From a virus: a DNA stretch of 25,256 nt. The stretch is from the IMG/VR virus record IMGVR_UViG_3300010430_000424, positions 1-25,256 of that record. One strand, 5' to 3'. The notes under the pieces were generated by a model that made no database searches, was not told the DNA's origin, and was given only the letters and a program-made list of their open reading frames with translations. The stretch's first letter is position 1. Each line of letters starts with the position of its first letter. The position numbers and the translations under genes are program-made. Shown here piece after piece: positions 1 through 8,900 of this stretch.

Positions 1-1656
1 AAGTTAATTAAAGAATTTGAAAAAGTCCATGGTTCAAAATATGACTACTCCTTGGTTGAATATAAGGGCATTGATACAAAGGTTAAGATAATTTGCCCCG
101 AACATGGAGTCTTTGAGCAGCCTCCCTATTCTCACAGAAAAGGTCATGGCTGCAAAACATGTTCCCTTCCAAGAGGTGGAAACGATCCTAAAAAAGCAAT
201 CCAAAAGTTAATTGATTCAGACAGACATGGTTATGACTATTCAAAGTCCATATATCGTGGCTATAATAATTTAATTGATGTAACCTGTCCAAAACATGGT
301 GATTTTAAAATTGGCTATCATTACCTATTAATTGGCAGAAAGTGCCAAAAATGTTCAAAAGAACAGAAGATTGCAAATTTGACTAAAAATTGGGAGGATG
401 TCAAGAAAAAATTTGTTGAAGTTCATGGTGATAAATATTCTTATGAATGTTCAGATTATGTAGGTGCTAATAAAAAAATCAAAATACTTTGTCCGCAGCA
501 TGGTGAATTTAAGCAAGAGCCAGCTTCTCATGCCAATGGTAGTGAATGCCCGAAGTGTGGTAAAATCAAGGCAGCAAAATCAAAAACATTAACCACGGAA
601 GAATTTATAAAGCATTGCCAAACGATCCACAACAAAAGGTATGGTTATGAAAATTCAAGTTACACAAGCGCAAGAGATAAGATAACAGTAACCTGTCCAG
701 AACATGGGGATTTTTCGCAAACGGCTGATACTCACATGAGAGGTTATGGTTGCCCAAGTTGCGGAATCCACAAATCCCAGATTGAACAATTTGTCAAATC
801 TTTTTTAACTGATAATAACATCCAATTTGAAGAAAAAAACAGATCTGTCATAAAACCTTATGAACTAGACTTTTATATTGATGGTAAAAAACTTGCAATA
901 GAGTGCCATGGTGTTCATTGGCATTCAGAACTTATGGGCAAGGACAGGAAATATCACCTAAATAAGACTAAATTGTGCGAAAATTCTGGCGTTAGACTGA
1001 TACAAATCTTTGAAAATGAAATAATTACAAAGCCCAAAATTGTGGAGTCGCGACTAAAAACAATACTCGAAATCAAAAAATGCTCTATTTATGCAAGAAA
1101 ATGCGAGATAAAAGAAGTGGTCCCAAAAATTAAATCAAAGTTCCTCAACAAATACCACATTCAAGGAAATGATAGGTCCTTGAAAAACCTTGGCCTTTAC
1201 TATAAAAACAGACTTGTTGCAATAATGACATTCTGCAAAAACAGGAAAGCACTTGGCAAAGAACATGTTATGGGAGAGTGGGAGCTGTCAAGGTATGCAA
1301 CCATTGCCAATTTTGGAATAGTTGGAGGAGCGGGCAAATTGTTGAAGTATTTTGAAAGAAATTTTAATCCTAAAAAAATAACAACATACGCTGATTTGAG
1401 ATGGTCACAAGGCAATATGTATGACAAACTTGGCTTTCGTCATGTCAAAAACTCTCAACCAAACTATTGGTATTTTCAGAAAAAAGACCGAATGAATTTA
1501 AAGCATAGGTTCAACTTCACCAAGCAATCATTAAAAAACAAACTTGACATTTTTGATGCCAGCTTAACCGAATGGGAAAACATGAAAATGAATGGCTGGA
1601 ACCGTATTTGGGACTGTGGGAATATGGTTTTTGAAAAACTTTACGCGCCGGGTTAA
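1..1656 (+). CDS. Zinc-ribbon repeat / Vsr-like (EDxHD-type) homing endonuclease, 5' end outside window
   Basis: The frame is open from base 1, so the gene starts upstream; a TTG at 52 is only an internal codon. At least four zinc-ribbon modules (DUF723-like) are visible, each with an HG.KY.Y segment, a CPxHGxF motif and a closing CxxC (such as CPKC or CPSC). They are followed by a nuclease segment with ELDFYIDGKKLAIECHG, HWHSE and RLIQIFENE, typical of the Vsr/EDxHD homing endonucleases of large phages. The C-terminal part (from about KYHIQG through VGGAGKLLKYF, YADLRWSQGNMYDKLGF and NRIWDCG) is the domain that usually accompanies this nuclease in phages. The likely role is site-specific DNA cleavage promoting spread of its own gene; the ribbons probably bind DNA. 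The N-terminal module closely resembles that of the gene at 17862. Family call is firm; target site unknown. Confidence 0.85.
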   Translation, partial: KLIKEFEKVHGSKYDYSLVEYKGIDTKVKIICPEHGVFEQPPYSHRKGHGCKTCSLPRGGNDPKKAIQKLIDSDRHGYDYSKSIYRGYNNLIDVTCPKHGDFKIGYHYLLIGRKCQKCSKEQKIANLTKNWEDVKKKFVEVHGDKYSYECSDYVGANKKIKILCPQHGEFKQEPASHANGSECPKCGKIKAAKSKTLTTEEFIKHCQTIHNKRYGYENSSYTSARDKITVTCPEHGDFSQTADTHMRGYGCPSCGIHKSQIEQFVKSFLTDNNIQFEEKNRSVIKPYELDFYIDGKKLAIECHGVHWHSELMGKDRKYHLNKTKLCENSGVRLIQIFENEIITKPKIVESRLKTILEIKKCSIYARKCEIKEVVPKIKSKFLNKYHIQGNDRSLKNLGLYYKNRLVAIMTFCKNRKALGKEHVMGEWELSRYATIANFGIVGGAGKLLKYFERNFNPKKITTYADLRWSQGNMYDKLGFRHVKNSQPNYWYFQKKDRMNLKHRFNFTKQSLKNKLDIFDASLTEWENMKMNGWNRIWDCGNMVFEKLYAPG

Positions 1657-1658
1657 AA

Positions 1659-1677
1659 GTGTAAAATATAGTAAAAG
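1659..1677 (+). promoter_or_regulatory. GTGTAAAA element before the major tail protein gene (copy 1)
   Basis: GTGTAAAATATAGTAAAAG starts 3 bases after the stop of the upstream endonuclease gene and 29 bases before the ATG at 1688. It is one of six copies in the window, all just upstream of a leading gene. TATAGT inside it resembles a sigma70 -10 box, but GTGTAAAA is the invariant part. It is probably a phage late promoter; this is inferred from recurrence and position. Confidence 0.65.
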
Positions 1678-1687
1678 ATAAACAAAT

Positions 1688-3031
1688 ATGGCGCGAAATA
1701 GAATTATCTCCCAATCTGAAGCTTTATTCGTAGGACCGTCGCCCGCCACTGGATTTCACTATACTCTTACTACAGGTTCCGGTGATAATGGCGCGTTTCA
1801 TGGTCTTCCTTCTGGCATTCCAGTCAATCATGGTTATTATGCCCCTGATGGAACAACCGAAATTAATCTAAAAGGCGGAAACACACTCTCTCCGTCCCAA
1901 ACTCTTAGTGGTTTTATTGGTGGGGCTATTAGTGGTGTTGGAATAAGAAACGATCTTACGCAAATACATCGTGTTCAAGGGATTTCACATGACCTAACAT
2001 TGAACCGAACAGACGTAAACCAATTTGGACAGCTAGCCAGACTTAGTGCCGAAATCCTTTCAACCCCAACAGTAACACTTAATTTCTCATATTTACTTGC
2101 AAATGCGGCTAATGAAGCGGCTCTTGGTTTTAATATCAATGGAACTTCAGCGGCTTTGGCATCCATTCTAAATAACACAGAAGATGAAAAAAATTATTTC
2201 ATCAAAACTGTTGCGGATGGTGTTGATGCAATTGGTGGTGGTGTTGATGATACAAATACTGATGTAATTGGTATTGGAAATGGATTTATCACATCCTATA
2301 CCTCCGAGGCTTCCGTTGGTTCTTTCCCAACAGTAAATGTTACCGTTGAGGGCCTTAACAAAGAATTTTTCACTGGCGCATCAGGCAACTTTATTCCCGG
2401 TATTAATCCCGCTGATGGAACTCGTGTTACAAATGCAACAAATAATTTCAACAATGAAGTTGAATTTTCAATGCCCGAGGCTACCGAAAACGTCTCCGGT
2501 ATTACGACTGGTGTTGCCAATATTTCCGCGCTTCGTCCCGGTGATATCACCTTGACACTTACAAAAGCCGGAACATCAACTGCTTATGATGCTCTTGGTG
2601 CCAAAATTGAAGATGCAAATGCAAAAATTCAGTCTTACAATATTACAGCCAACCTTTCCCGTACTCCGATTGAAAAACTTGGCTCCAAATTTGCGTTTGC
2701 TCGTGAGATTGACTTCCCCGCTCCTTTGACAATCTCAATTGATGCCTTGGCTGATGATATCAGAACCGGCTCTTTGATTGATCGTGTCAATTGTGATGAT
2801 GAGTATGATATTGAAATCAATATTAAATCTCCAAGTTCTTGCGGTGGAACCCAGCAGGATGTAATGAAATATATCCTAAAACAAATGACTTTGGATTCTC
2901 AAAGCTATACATCATCCATCGGTGCAAATAAATCAGTTACCATTGATTTCTCCGCGCAGATTCAGGGTCCAAACCAAACTGGTATTGGCCTGTTTATCTC
3001 TGGTAAAGGATTTGATACAGAAGCAGCATAA
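1688..3031 (+). CDS. Major tail tube protein (tail-tube-like fold)
   Basis: 447 residues, ATG start, 29 bases after a GTGTAAAA element and followed by a hairpin terminator, as expected for a highly expressed structural gene. Its position upstream of the chaperone-position genes and tape measure is where siphophages encode the tube protein. The sequence is rich in Thr, Ser, Asn, Gly and Ile with no signal peptide or membrane segment, fitting a beta-rich structural protein. Residues ~120-145 (NFSYLL), ~198-226 (GFITSYTSEAS) and ~321-352 (RTPIEKLGSK) align by eye with matching segments in the proteins at 20383, 22823 and 23671, so this is one of four paralogues. It is the best candidate for the real tube subunit because of its position and terminator. 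The exact role is inferred; I did not recognise a named family from sequence alone. Confidence 0.7.
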   Translation: MARNRIISQSEALFVGPSPATGFHYTLTTGSGDNGAFHGLPSGIPVNHGYYAPDGTTEINLKGGNTLSPSQTLSGFIGGAISGVGIRNDLTQIHRVQGISHDLTLNRTDVNQFGQLARLSAEILSTPTVTLNFSYLLANAANEAALGFNINGTSAALASILNNTEDEKNYFIKTVADGVDAIGGGVDDTNTDVIGIGNGFITSYTSEASVGSFPTVNVTVEGLNKEFFTGASGNFIPGINPADGTRVTNATNNFNNEVEFSMPEATENVSGITTGVANISALRPGDITLTLTKAGTSTAYDALGAKIEDANAKIQSYNITANLSRTPIEKLGSKFAFAREIDFPAPLTISIDALADDIRTGSLIDRVNCDDEYDIEINIKSPSSCGGTQQDVMKYILKQMTLDSQSYTSSIGANKSVTIDFSAQIQGPNQTGIGLFISGKGFDTEAA

Positions 3032-3054
3032 GTTGCTTTAGGACTGGTTGAATA

Positions 3055-3107
3055 AAGAGTTTCGAGGGGGTAGCTCTGCAAAAACCCCCTCACCCCACCT
3101 CTTTTTT
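3055..3107 (+). terminator. Hairpin terminator after the major tail protein gene
   Basis: An 8-bp perfect stem, GAGGGGGT (3064-3071) with ACCCCCTC (3084-3091), encloses a 12-base loop. An outer AAGAG (3055-3059)/CTCTT (3099-3103) pairing brings the structure up to a six-T run at 3102-3107. It lies 23 bases after the tail protein stop. It is not a textbook compact terminator, because of bulges between the stems, but the GC-rich stem and T run fit rho-independent termination or attenuation. Confidence 0.6.
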
Positions 3108-3148
3108 AGGCAAAAGGACAAGAGGATTAAAAAGGAACAAGGTTTTTT

Positions 3149-3358
3149 ATGGACAAGGAAAAAACAAAAGAATTGTTTGAATTTCAAGTGGATAGAAATT
3201 TTGCATACTTGCAGAAAAATATTCTCTTGCTTCTTGAGGATCTTAGGGATGAAAATTTGGTTGGATCAGAATACTATGGGAGATTGCGCAAAAGGGTTCT
3301 TGATTATACCAATGACACCAAAAGGGAAGTAAAGGCATATACTGATAGGTTGTTTTGA
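3149..3358 (+). CDS. Small hypothetical protein between tail tube and VWA genes
   Basis: 69 residues, charged and mainly helix-forming (MDKEKTKELFEFQVDRNFAY near the start, ending KAYTDRLF). I recognise no domain. The start is supported by a ribosome-binding stretch, AAAGGAACAAGG, 6 bases before the ATG. The gene follows the terminator of the tube gene, and its TGA stop (3356-3358) is embedded in the promoter of the next gene. A longer alternative frame (3048-3332) overlaps it but runs through the terminator, so this one is preferred. Position suggests a small tail-assembly or regulatory protein; that is only a guess. Confidence 0.55.
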   Translation: MDKEKTKELFEFQVDRNFAYLQKNILLLLEDLRDENLVGSEYYGRLRKRVLDYTNDTKREVKAYTDRLF

Positions 3359-3404
3359 CAATTGAATAATTTTGTTTGACAATTTTTGGTTTTACTCTTA
3401 GATT
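3355..3404 (+). promoter_or_regulatory. sigma70-like promoter with tandem TTTGACAATT repeats
   Basis: TTGACA at 3376-3381, 17 bases, then TAGATT at 3399-3404 forms a good host-type promoter for the VWA gene at 3431. The 10-base sequence TTTGACAATT occurs twice, at 3354-3363 and 3375-3384, 21 bases apart, so the second copy carries both a -35 box and a weak -10 (GACAAT) for the first. This differs from the GTGTAAAA elements used elsewhere and suggests the VWA/chaperone genes have separate timing. Confidence 0.55.
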
Positions 3405-3430
3405 ACTAGAGTAGGAATAAGGAAAATAAT

Positions 3431-4075
3431 ATGACAAAGAAAAATACATCACGTACTGTTATTGTTTTGGATAGAAGCGGCTCAATGGGCGCAATCGTAA
3501 ATGACACCATTGGTGGAGTTAATCAGTTTATTGACAAACAAAAAGAAAAGAACCCTGAAAATATTCTTTCAATCCATCAGTTTGATACAGAGTTTCATGT
3601 AAGTCACCAAGCTTGTAAAGTTACCGACATCGCTTCGCTTGATGATTCCAATTATGTACCACGGGGCGGAACGGCATTAAACGATGCCATTGGCAAGACC
3701 ATCAATGAACTTGGTAATGAACTCAAAGCATTGCCTGAAAGTGAACGTCCCGACAAGGTTATTTTTCTTGTTGTGACTGATGGTGAGGAAAACTCAAGTC
3801 GAGAATTTAGCACGGAACAAATCAAGGGCATGGTAGAGCACCAGAAAAACAAGTATGATTGGGAATTTGTATTTTTGGGCGCTGATATTGATTCTTTTGC
3901 TGTTGGGGGCAGCATAGGTTTTGTAGGTGCCAGCACAGCCAATTTTAATAAAGCCAATATTGTAAGAACATTGTCTATGACAAGTGAGAAAATTGCGGCT
4001 TATGCTTGTAACGCGGTTACTGACATGGCTTATACTGATGATGAACGGGCGGTTTTGTCCGAAAGTAAATCTTAA
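3431..4075 (+). CDS. VWA-domain protein with complete MIDAS motif
   Basis: 214 residues. A von Willebrand factor A domain fills most of the protein: strand plus DRSGSMG (residues 14-20, giving the DxSxS metal ligands D14, S16, S18), GGTAL with T81, and VVTDGEE with D117. This is a full metal-ion-dependent adhesion site, so Mg-dependent protein binding is expected. There is no signal peptide or membrane segment, so it acts in the cytoplasm or in the virion. The start is preceded by AGGAATAAGG, and a sigma70-like promoter lies just upstream. The next gene begins 6 bases after its stop, so it heads a unit with the two chaperone-position genes. VWA proteins often mediate assembly with partners such as AAA ATPases; none is visible here. 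The tail-assembly role is inferred from location. Confidence 0.8.
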   Translation: MTKKNTSRTVIVLDRSGSMGAIVNDTIGGVNQFIDKQKEKNPENILSIHQFDTEFHVSHQACKVTDIASLDDSNYVPRGGTALNDAIGKTINELGNELKALPESERPDKVIFLVVTDGEENSSREFSTEQIKGMVEHQKNKYDWEFVFLGADIDSFAVGGSIGFVGASTANFNKANIVRTLSMTSEKIAAYACNAVTDMAYTDDERAVLSESKS

Positions 4076-4081
4076 TAATAT

Positions 4082-4903
4082 ATGAAAAAAATCTACGAAT
4101 TTGAAGTATTTGAAGAAGTCGAGGTAGAAAAGGAACATAAGACGACCAATGATGCCGGGGAAGAGGTAATTACAAAAAAGAAGGAAAAACAGGCGCTTGG
4201 CCGCAAATTCTTTCTCAAACAGCCCTCAAGATCCTTAACAGAGGAGGCGCAGCTTTTCTATTCTTCCCAGGTTGCCAAAGCCCAAAAGAAGGGACTAATG
4301 CCCAATGCCCTGATTCAAAAAAGATTCATTGAGGATGGTGGCATCTATACGGAGCAGGAAAAAAAAGAAATTGATGACCTTAAACAAAAACTTCTGAAAT
4401 GTCAGGCTGAATTTGCCAAACTGGAACTTGAAAAGGATACTGAAAAAAATAAAAAGCGGCGCGAAAAATTGGACCAAGACTTTGAAAGACTCAGCACAAA
4501 GCTGCATGGGTTGATTTCTTATGAAAGGTCGCTTTTTCAGAACAGCGCCGAATCCTTTGCTCAAGAACGACTTGCACTTTATTGGTTGGCGTTTTTATGC
4601 TACGAAGTTAAGGGTGAGGTCAATTTGCCCCTATTTGGAACAGACAGTGATTCTTTTGATGAGCGCATTAAATATTATGATAATTTAAGCGAATCAGAGG
4701 AAAAGAGAGATGAGTTTATGCAAACTGTTGTTCAAAAATTCATTTATCTGATCGCCGTTTGGTTAAATAACCCCTCCTCTAGCGTTGATGACTATACAAA
4801 AACGCTTGATCTTCTTGAAAAAGAATCCGGCGATGAACCTGAAAAAGAACCGGAAAAAGAATCCAAGAAGAAGCCAAGCAAGGACGAAAAGGTTAAAACA
4901 TAA
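4082..4903 (+). CDS. Putative tail assembly chaperone, first of pair (G-position)
   Basis: 273 residues, highly charged. Residues ~95-140 (from KKEIDDLKQKLLKCQAEF) look like a coiled coil; a more hydrophobic segment (ERLALYWLAFLCYEV and VVQKFIYLIAVWLNN) follows, and the C-terminus is a Glu/Lys/Pro-rich tail (repeats of EPEKE, then KKKPSKDEK). I recognise no named domain. The place between tail tube and tape measure genes is where siphophages encode the tape-measure chaperones (lambda G/T), which is the basis for the call. The following gene is in the same frame and separated only by TAA GAG before its ATG. No obvious Shine-Dalgarno sequence precedes the ATG, so translation may be coupled to the VWA gene 6 bases upstream. 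Confidence 0.5.
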   Translation: MKKIYEFEVFEEVEVEKEHKTTNDAGEEVITKKKEKQALGRKFFLKQPSRSLTEEAQLFYSSQVAKAQKKGLMPNALIQKRFIEDGGIYTEQEKKEIDDLKQKLLKCQAEFAKLELEKDTEKNKKRREKLDQDFERLSTKLHGLISYERSLFQNSAESFAQERLALYWLAFLCYEVKGEVNLPLFGTDSDSFDERIKYYDNLSESEEKRDEFMQTVVQKFIYLIAVWLNNPSSSVDDYTKTLDLLEKESGDEPEKEPEKESKKKPSKDEKVKT

Positions 4904-4906
4904 GAG

Positions 4907-5899
4907 ATGGACTATGATAGTCTGAAATTAAAGACAATATATTCCGAAATTTTGCAGGGCTATACTTTTTATGATAGCCCTTTTTTTGGCGCTATATACT
5001 TTAAGCATTTTACCCCAAGTGATTTTTCATCAATTGATGTATATGCTGAAAAGTTTTTTAACAAGGCGGTTAATAACGGCATTTTAACCCGCGAGGAAAA
5101 GATCAAACAACTTAAAGAAGATGATTTTTGGCCAAGTGATGATGAAAGATCTCTAAATGAACTCAAAGCCATAACGGCCAACCAGTTAAGAAAGAAAAGT
5201 AATGAGTCCATTCCTTCCGTCATAGAAATGCTCACAAATGCCATTGCTGACAACAAAAAAGAGATTAAGAGACTGGAGGGAAAAATTGATGAAATAGTCG
5301 GGCAAACAGCCGAGGGCTATTCAATTTCAAAAATCAATGAAATGTTTGCTTTTAACGCCGCCTATAAAACAAAAACCCTTGATGTCAAGAAATTTACAGA
5401 AGAGGAGTTTGACGACCTTGAGCCCGAACAACTAACAGAACTCATAGTCTCCTACAACAAAAAAGTCTCAAGAATAAACACCGAAATTATCAGAAAGCTC
5501 GCGCTTGAAGACTCTTTCATGTCGCATTTTAGTATATGCAAAAATAATCCCTTCACCTTTTATGGAAAATCCGTATGTGAATTAACGTCATATCAGACAG
5601 AACTTTTTATTTATGGGGCCAATTTTAGATCAATATTGACAAGATATGGTGATGAAATCCCAGAGGATGTTGCAAAAGATCCTGATTTGTTGATTGAATG
5701 GAATGATGCGCGCACCATAGCTGAAAAAGGCCCCAAGGGCGTGAACACCAATGGAAACTTTACAGTCCCCGGAGCCAAAGCCTCTGATTATGAAAAGTGG
5801 GGTTTTAATGATTCAAATAGCGTCAATCTTAGCAAAGAGGCTCGCAAACAAGGAAAAAATTTTAGTATGCAAGACATTATGAGGCTTCAAGGTCACTAA
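4907..5899 (+). CDS. Putative tail assembly chaperone, second of pair (T-position)
   Basis: 330 residues, starting 4 bases after the stop of the preceding gene and in the same frame. Visible features are an aromatic-rich N-terminus (GYTFYDSPFFGAIYFKHF), helical charged segments around residues 60-130, including a KEIKRLEGKIDEIV coiled-coil-like stretch, and a Gly/Asn-rich loop (GVNTNGNF) near the C-terminus. No named domain was recognised. Position directly before the tape measure suggests a partner in tape-measure folding or tail assembly, comparable with lambda T. Since the pair is in phase, a long fusion could arise by stop readthrough, but no direct evidence for that exists. The downstream gene has its own GTGTAAAA element. 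Confidence 0.5.
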   Translation: MDYDSLKLKTIYSEILQGYTFYDSPFFGAIYFKHFTPSDFSSIDVYAEKFFNKAVNNGILTREEKIKQLKEDDFWPSDDERSLNELKAITANQLRKKSNESIPSVIEMLTNAIADNKKEIKRLEGKIDEIVGQTAEGYSISKINEMFAFNAAYKTKTLDVKKFTEEEFDDLEPEQLTELIVSYNKKVSRINTEIIRKLALEDSFMSHFSICKNNPFTFYGKSVCELTSYQTELFIYGANFRSILTRYGDEIPEDVAKDPDLLIEWNDARTIAEKGPKGVNTNGNFTVPGAKASDYEKWGFNDSNSVNLSKEARKQGKNFSMQDIMRLQGH

Positions 5900-5906
5900 A
5901 CCCACA

Positions 5907-5922
5907 GTGTAAAATATAGTAA
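5907..5922 (+). promoter_or_regulatory. GTGTAAAA element before tape measure gene (copy 2)
   Basis: GTGTAAAATATAGTAA lies 8 bases after the preceding stop and 33 bases before the ATG at 5940. The first 16 bases are identical to copy 1. It is preceded by CCCACA, as in copy 5 at 22194. A ribosome-binding stretch, GGAATAAGG, follows it at 5928-5935. Confidence 0.65.
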
Positions 5923-5939
5923 CATTGGAATAAGGTTTA

Positions 5940-8900
5940 ATGGTCACACCGGACGCAATCATCCCAGTAGGAGCAGATACAACACCCCTGGTTAGGGATA
6001 TATCCAGCGCTTTAAGAAAAATTCAACAAAGTTCATTAACGCGCCTAAATGTCAGGAACATTGCCGAACCTCTTGGAAGAATTAGTGGTCTTGCCAGTGA
6101 ATTTGAAAAATCATTGGAAGCAGCTAATGCTCGTGTTTTGGCCTTCGGCGCTTCAGCCGGTATTTTATTTCAAGTTGTAAGAGCCTTTAGGGAAACTGTA
6201 AGCGCCACCATTCAAGTTGAAAAGAGTTTAAAAGACATCAATGTTATCTTAAATGCCAGCGAATCACAGTTGTCTCGTTTTGGCAATCAATTGTTCAAAG
6301 TCGCCGCCAATACCGGACAAACCTTTGATACTGTAGCCCAGGCTGCCGCTGAATTATCAAGACAAGGTTTAACTCTGCAAGAAACGCAAAAGCGTGTTCA
6401 AGATGCTCTTATTCTAAGTCGTCTTTCGGGCCTTGACGCCTTAAATGCCGTTGAATCATTAACCGCCGCGCTTAATACTTTTAACCAAGTTGGCCTCGAC
6501 TCCACTGCCGTCATTAACAAGTTGGCCAATGTTGATGCCGCCTTTGCCGTTAGTTCAGCCGATCTTGCCGAATCCCTAAAACGAACTGGTAACACCGCCA
6601 AAGATGCTCAGGTTAGTTTTGATGAACTTTTGGGCATTGTGGCCGCTGTTCAAGAAAGAACGGCTCGTGGCGGCGCTGTAATTGGTAATGCTCTAAGAAC
6701 CATTTTTGTCAGAACGCAAAGGCCCCAAACTCTTGATGATTTGGAGGAACTTGGTATTCAAGCCAGGGAATCGGGCAATAAAACAAGACCGCTTTTGCCG
6801 ATTTTACAACAGTTGGCCGATAGATTTAGTTCCTTGTCAGACGCCCAGCAATCAAATATTGTTCAACAAGTCGCTGGTGTAAGACAGGGTGAAATTTTGC
6901 GGGCTCTTTTGGCTGATTTGTCAAGCGGCTACTCCAATGTTGCGGAGGGGGCTCAAATTGCCGCCAACTCAACCGACCAAGCCAACAAGAGAAATGAAGA
7001 ATTAAACAAAACACTTTCCGCGCAAACAAACAGACTACTTGCAAATTTAACAAAAGTTGGTTCCGCCGTTGGGTCATTATCCCTCGGGCCTCTTTTGGAG
7101 GGTGGTGTCGGATTCTTAAATAAGATATTGGAACTCGATGAAAGTACAAACCAATTGGTTAATACTGGCCTTGCTTTTGGAGAAGCCATTCTGGAAGGTC
7201 TTGGCAAAGCTCTTGTCGGCCCGGGCGCTGGAATTTTAGCTGTTTTTGCAAAGAATTTATTTGTTGATTTTGCCCGTTTTGTAACAACCGCCGTTAGTGA
7301 AATAGGAAAATTAAACCAAGCGGCAAGAACCCAAAATGCAATTCAAAGAAGTATTGCCTCTGTTTTAAGTTCGCAGCCCGAACTTTTAACTCAAATAAGC
7401 CGTGGGGAGAGAACAGTTGAGAGTGTCGCAAGAGAAACCCTTTCCCTATATGAAAGCCAAAGACTTGTTCTTCAACAGATTAACACAATTTCGGCAAGTA
7501 TTGCCAGAAACACAATAGCCGGGGCCGGGGGGGCTGGCGCTTTTGATCAAACAGCGGTAAGAAGAGGAACCGCCACCTTGAGAACACGCGGGGTCCTTGG
7601 CGCCGCAAATGGCAATCCAAGAATATTTAGGTCACTCTCCGGGGCTATTAATAATGAAATTAAGGGTGGTGTTCCAAGAACGGCAATTAGACTAAATTCA
7701 TCAAGAGCCCTTTCAACAAGAACAAATCCAACCGGACTTGCTGTTACCAACGTAAGGGATGAGCCCCAGGGGTTGAGAAGCATTGGAATTCCAAATTTTG
7801 TTGATCCTTTAAGACTTGTCACCACAAAAGGAACGGTTGGTGGCCAATTAAAATTAAATAGATCTGAATTAACTGAATTTACAAAAGCCCTTAATCTACT
7901 ACAAAACGAGGGAACAAAACTTGGAGATGTATTTTCAAAAATAAGAGAATCAGTAAGAAGCAAGAAGGGTAGCACTTCTGTATTTGACGATTTGGTTTCT
8001 TCGGCGTCAATAAGGTCTGGGGCCGGAAGAAGAGATATTGTCGATCCGATAAAGTTGAATAGAGCCGAAACAGCCAAACTTGGCAAGGTTGACGTTGATC
8101 GTAACCTCCTTCCTGCCGTAAGACAAAATTTTCTTCCCGTATTGAGATCTGATCTTGAAAAGTTAAATCAAGAAACCGCCAAGTCTATTTCCCAAGTAAT
8201 CAGCCAATCAGCAGACAGGCAGGAGTTAAAGAATAAGGTTGATCCCAAAACTGGAAAAGAACCAACGATCAATAGAGAACCCACAACGAATACAAGAAGG
8301 CCAACAGATATTAGGGTTGGTGTTCCCATCACTCCCCCGGCAATTGTCGATAAAAATACGGATAATTTGTTTAAAGCCGTAAATTCTCTTTCAAAACAGA
8401 TTGAAGAAAATGAACTTGCGTCAAGAAGAGCGGCAACGGTTGGAACAAGTAGGGTTGGTGGGTTTGCAAGGGAAGATATTAGGGGTTTTACCGCTGATAG
8501 GGGGGGTAGATTACTTTTGCCGGAAGCTAGCGAAAGCACTTTGGCCCAAAGACAAAGACAGGAAGCTCTAAAAGGAAGGCTTTTTGAAAGACAAAGGCAA
8601 AGAGATTTAGCCAAGTCTTTGAGATTAAATGTATTTGACGAAGCTTTACCGACTAGATCTGACCGTGCAAAAGAATTTTTTACAAAAAAAAGAAATGTTA
8701 GCTTACGTGGCGGTCGTCTTGAGCGTCTTGGAAATAAAGTTGGTGGAACTCAAGGAACTTTTGCCCTATTTGGAGCTTCCGCAATCGCCAATAGTATCGC
8801 TGGAGCAAATCCCGATAGTCGTTTTGCTCAAGGAGCATCAAATGTTATCAATAATACCGCAACAGCAGCCATTTTCGGCAGCTTGATTAATCCTGTAGCT

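Noticed and set aside
1-52. Start of the first endonuclease at the TTG at 52
   Set aside because: The frame is open to base 1 and codes for the conserved start of a zinc-ribbon module (KVHGSKYDYS), so the true start is outside the window.
3048-3332. 94-residue plus-strand frame over the terminator
   Set aside because: It runs through the hairpin terminator, has no good ribosome-binding site and overlaps the better-supported 69-residue gene at 3149 in another frame.
3652-4138. Antisense frames under the VWA gene
   Set aside because: The VWA frame has a complete MIDAS motif; the opposite frames have no recognisable features.
4760-4910. Programmed -1 frameshift between the two chaperone-position genes
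   Set aside because: The two genes are already in the same frame, and no typical slippery heptamer in the correct phase was seen.
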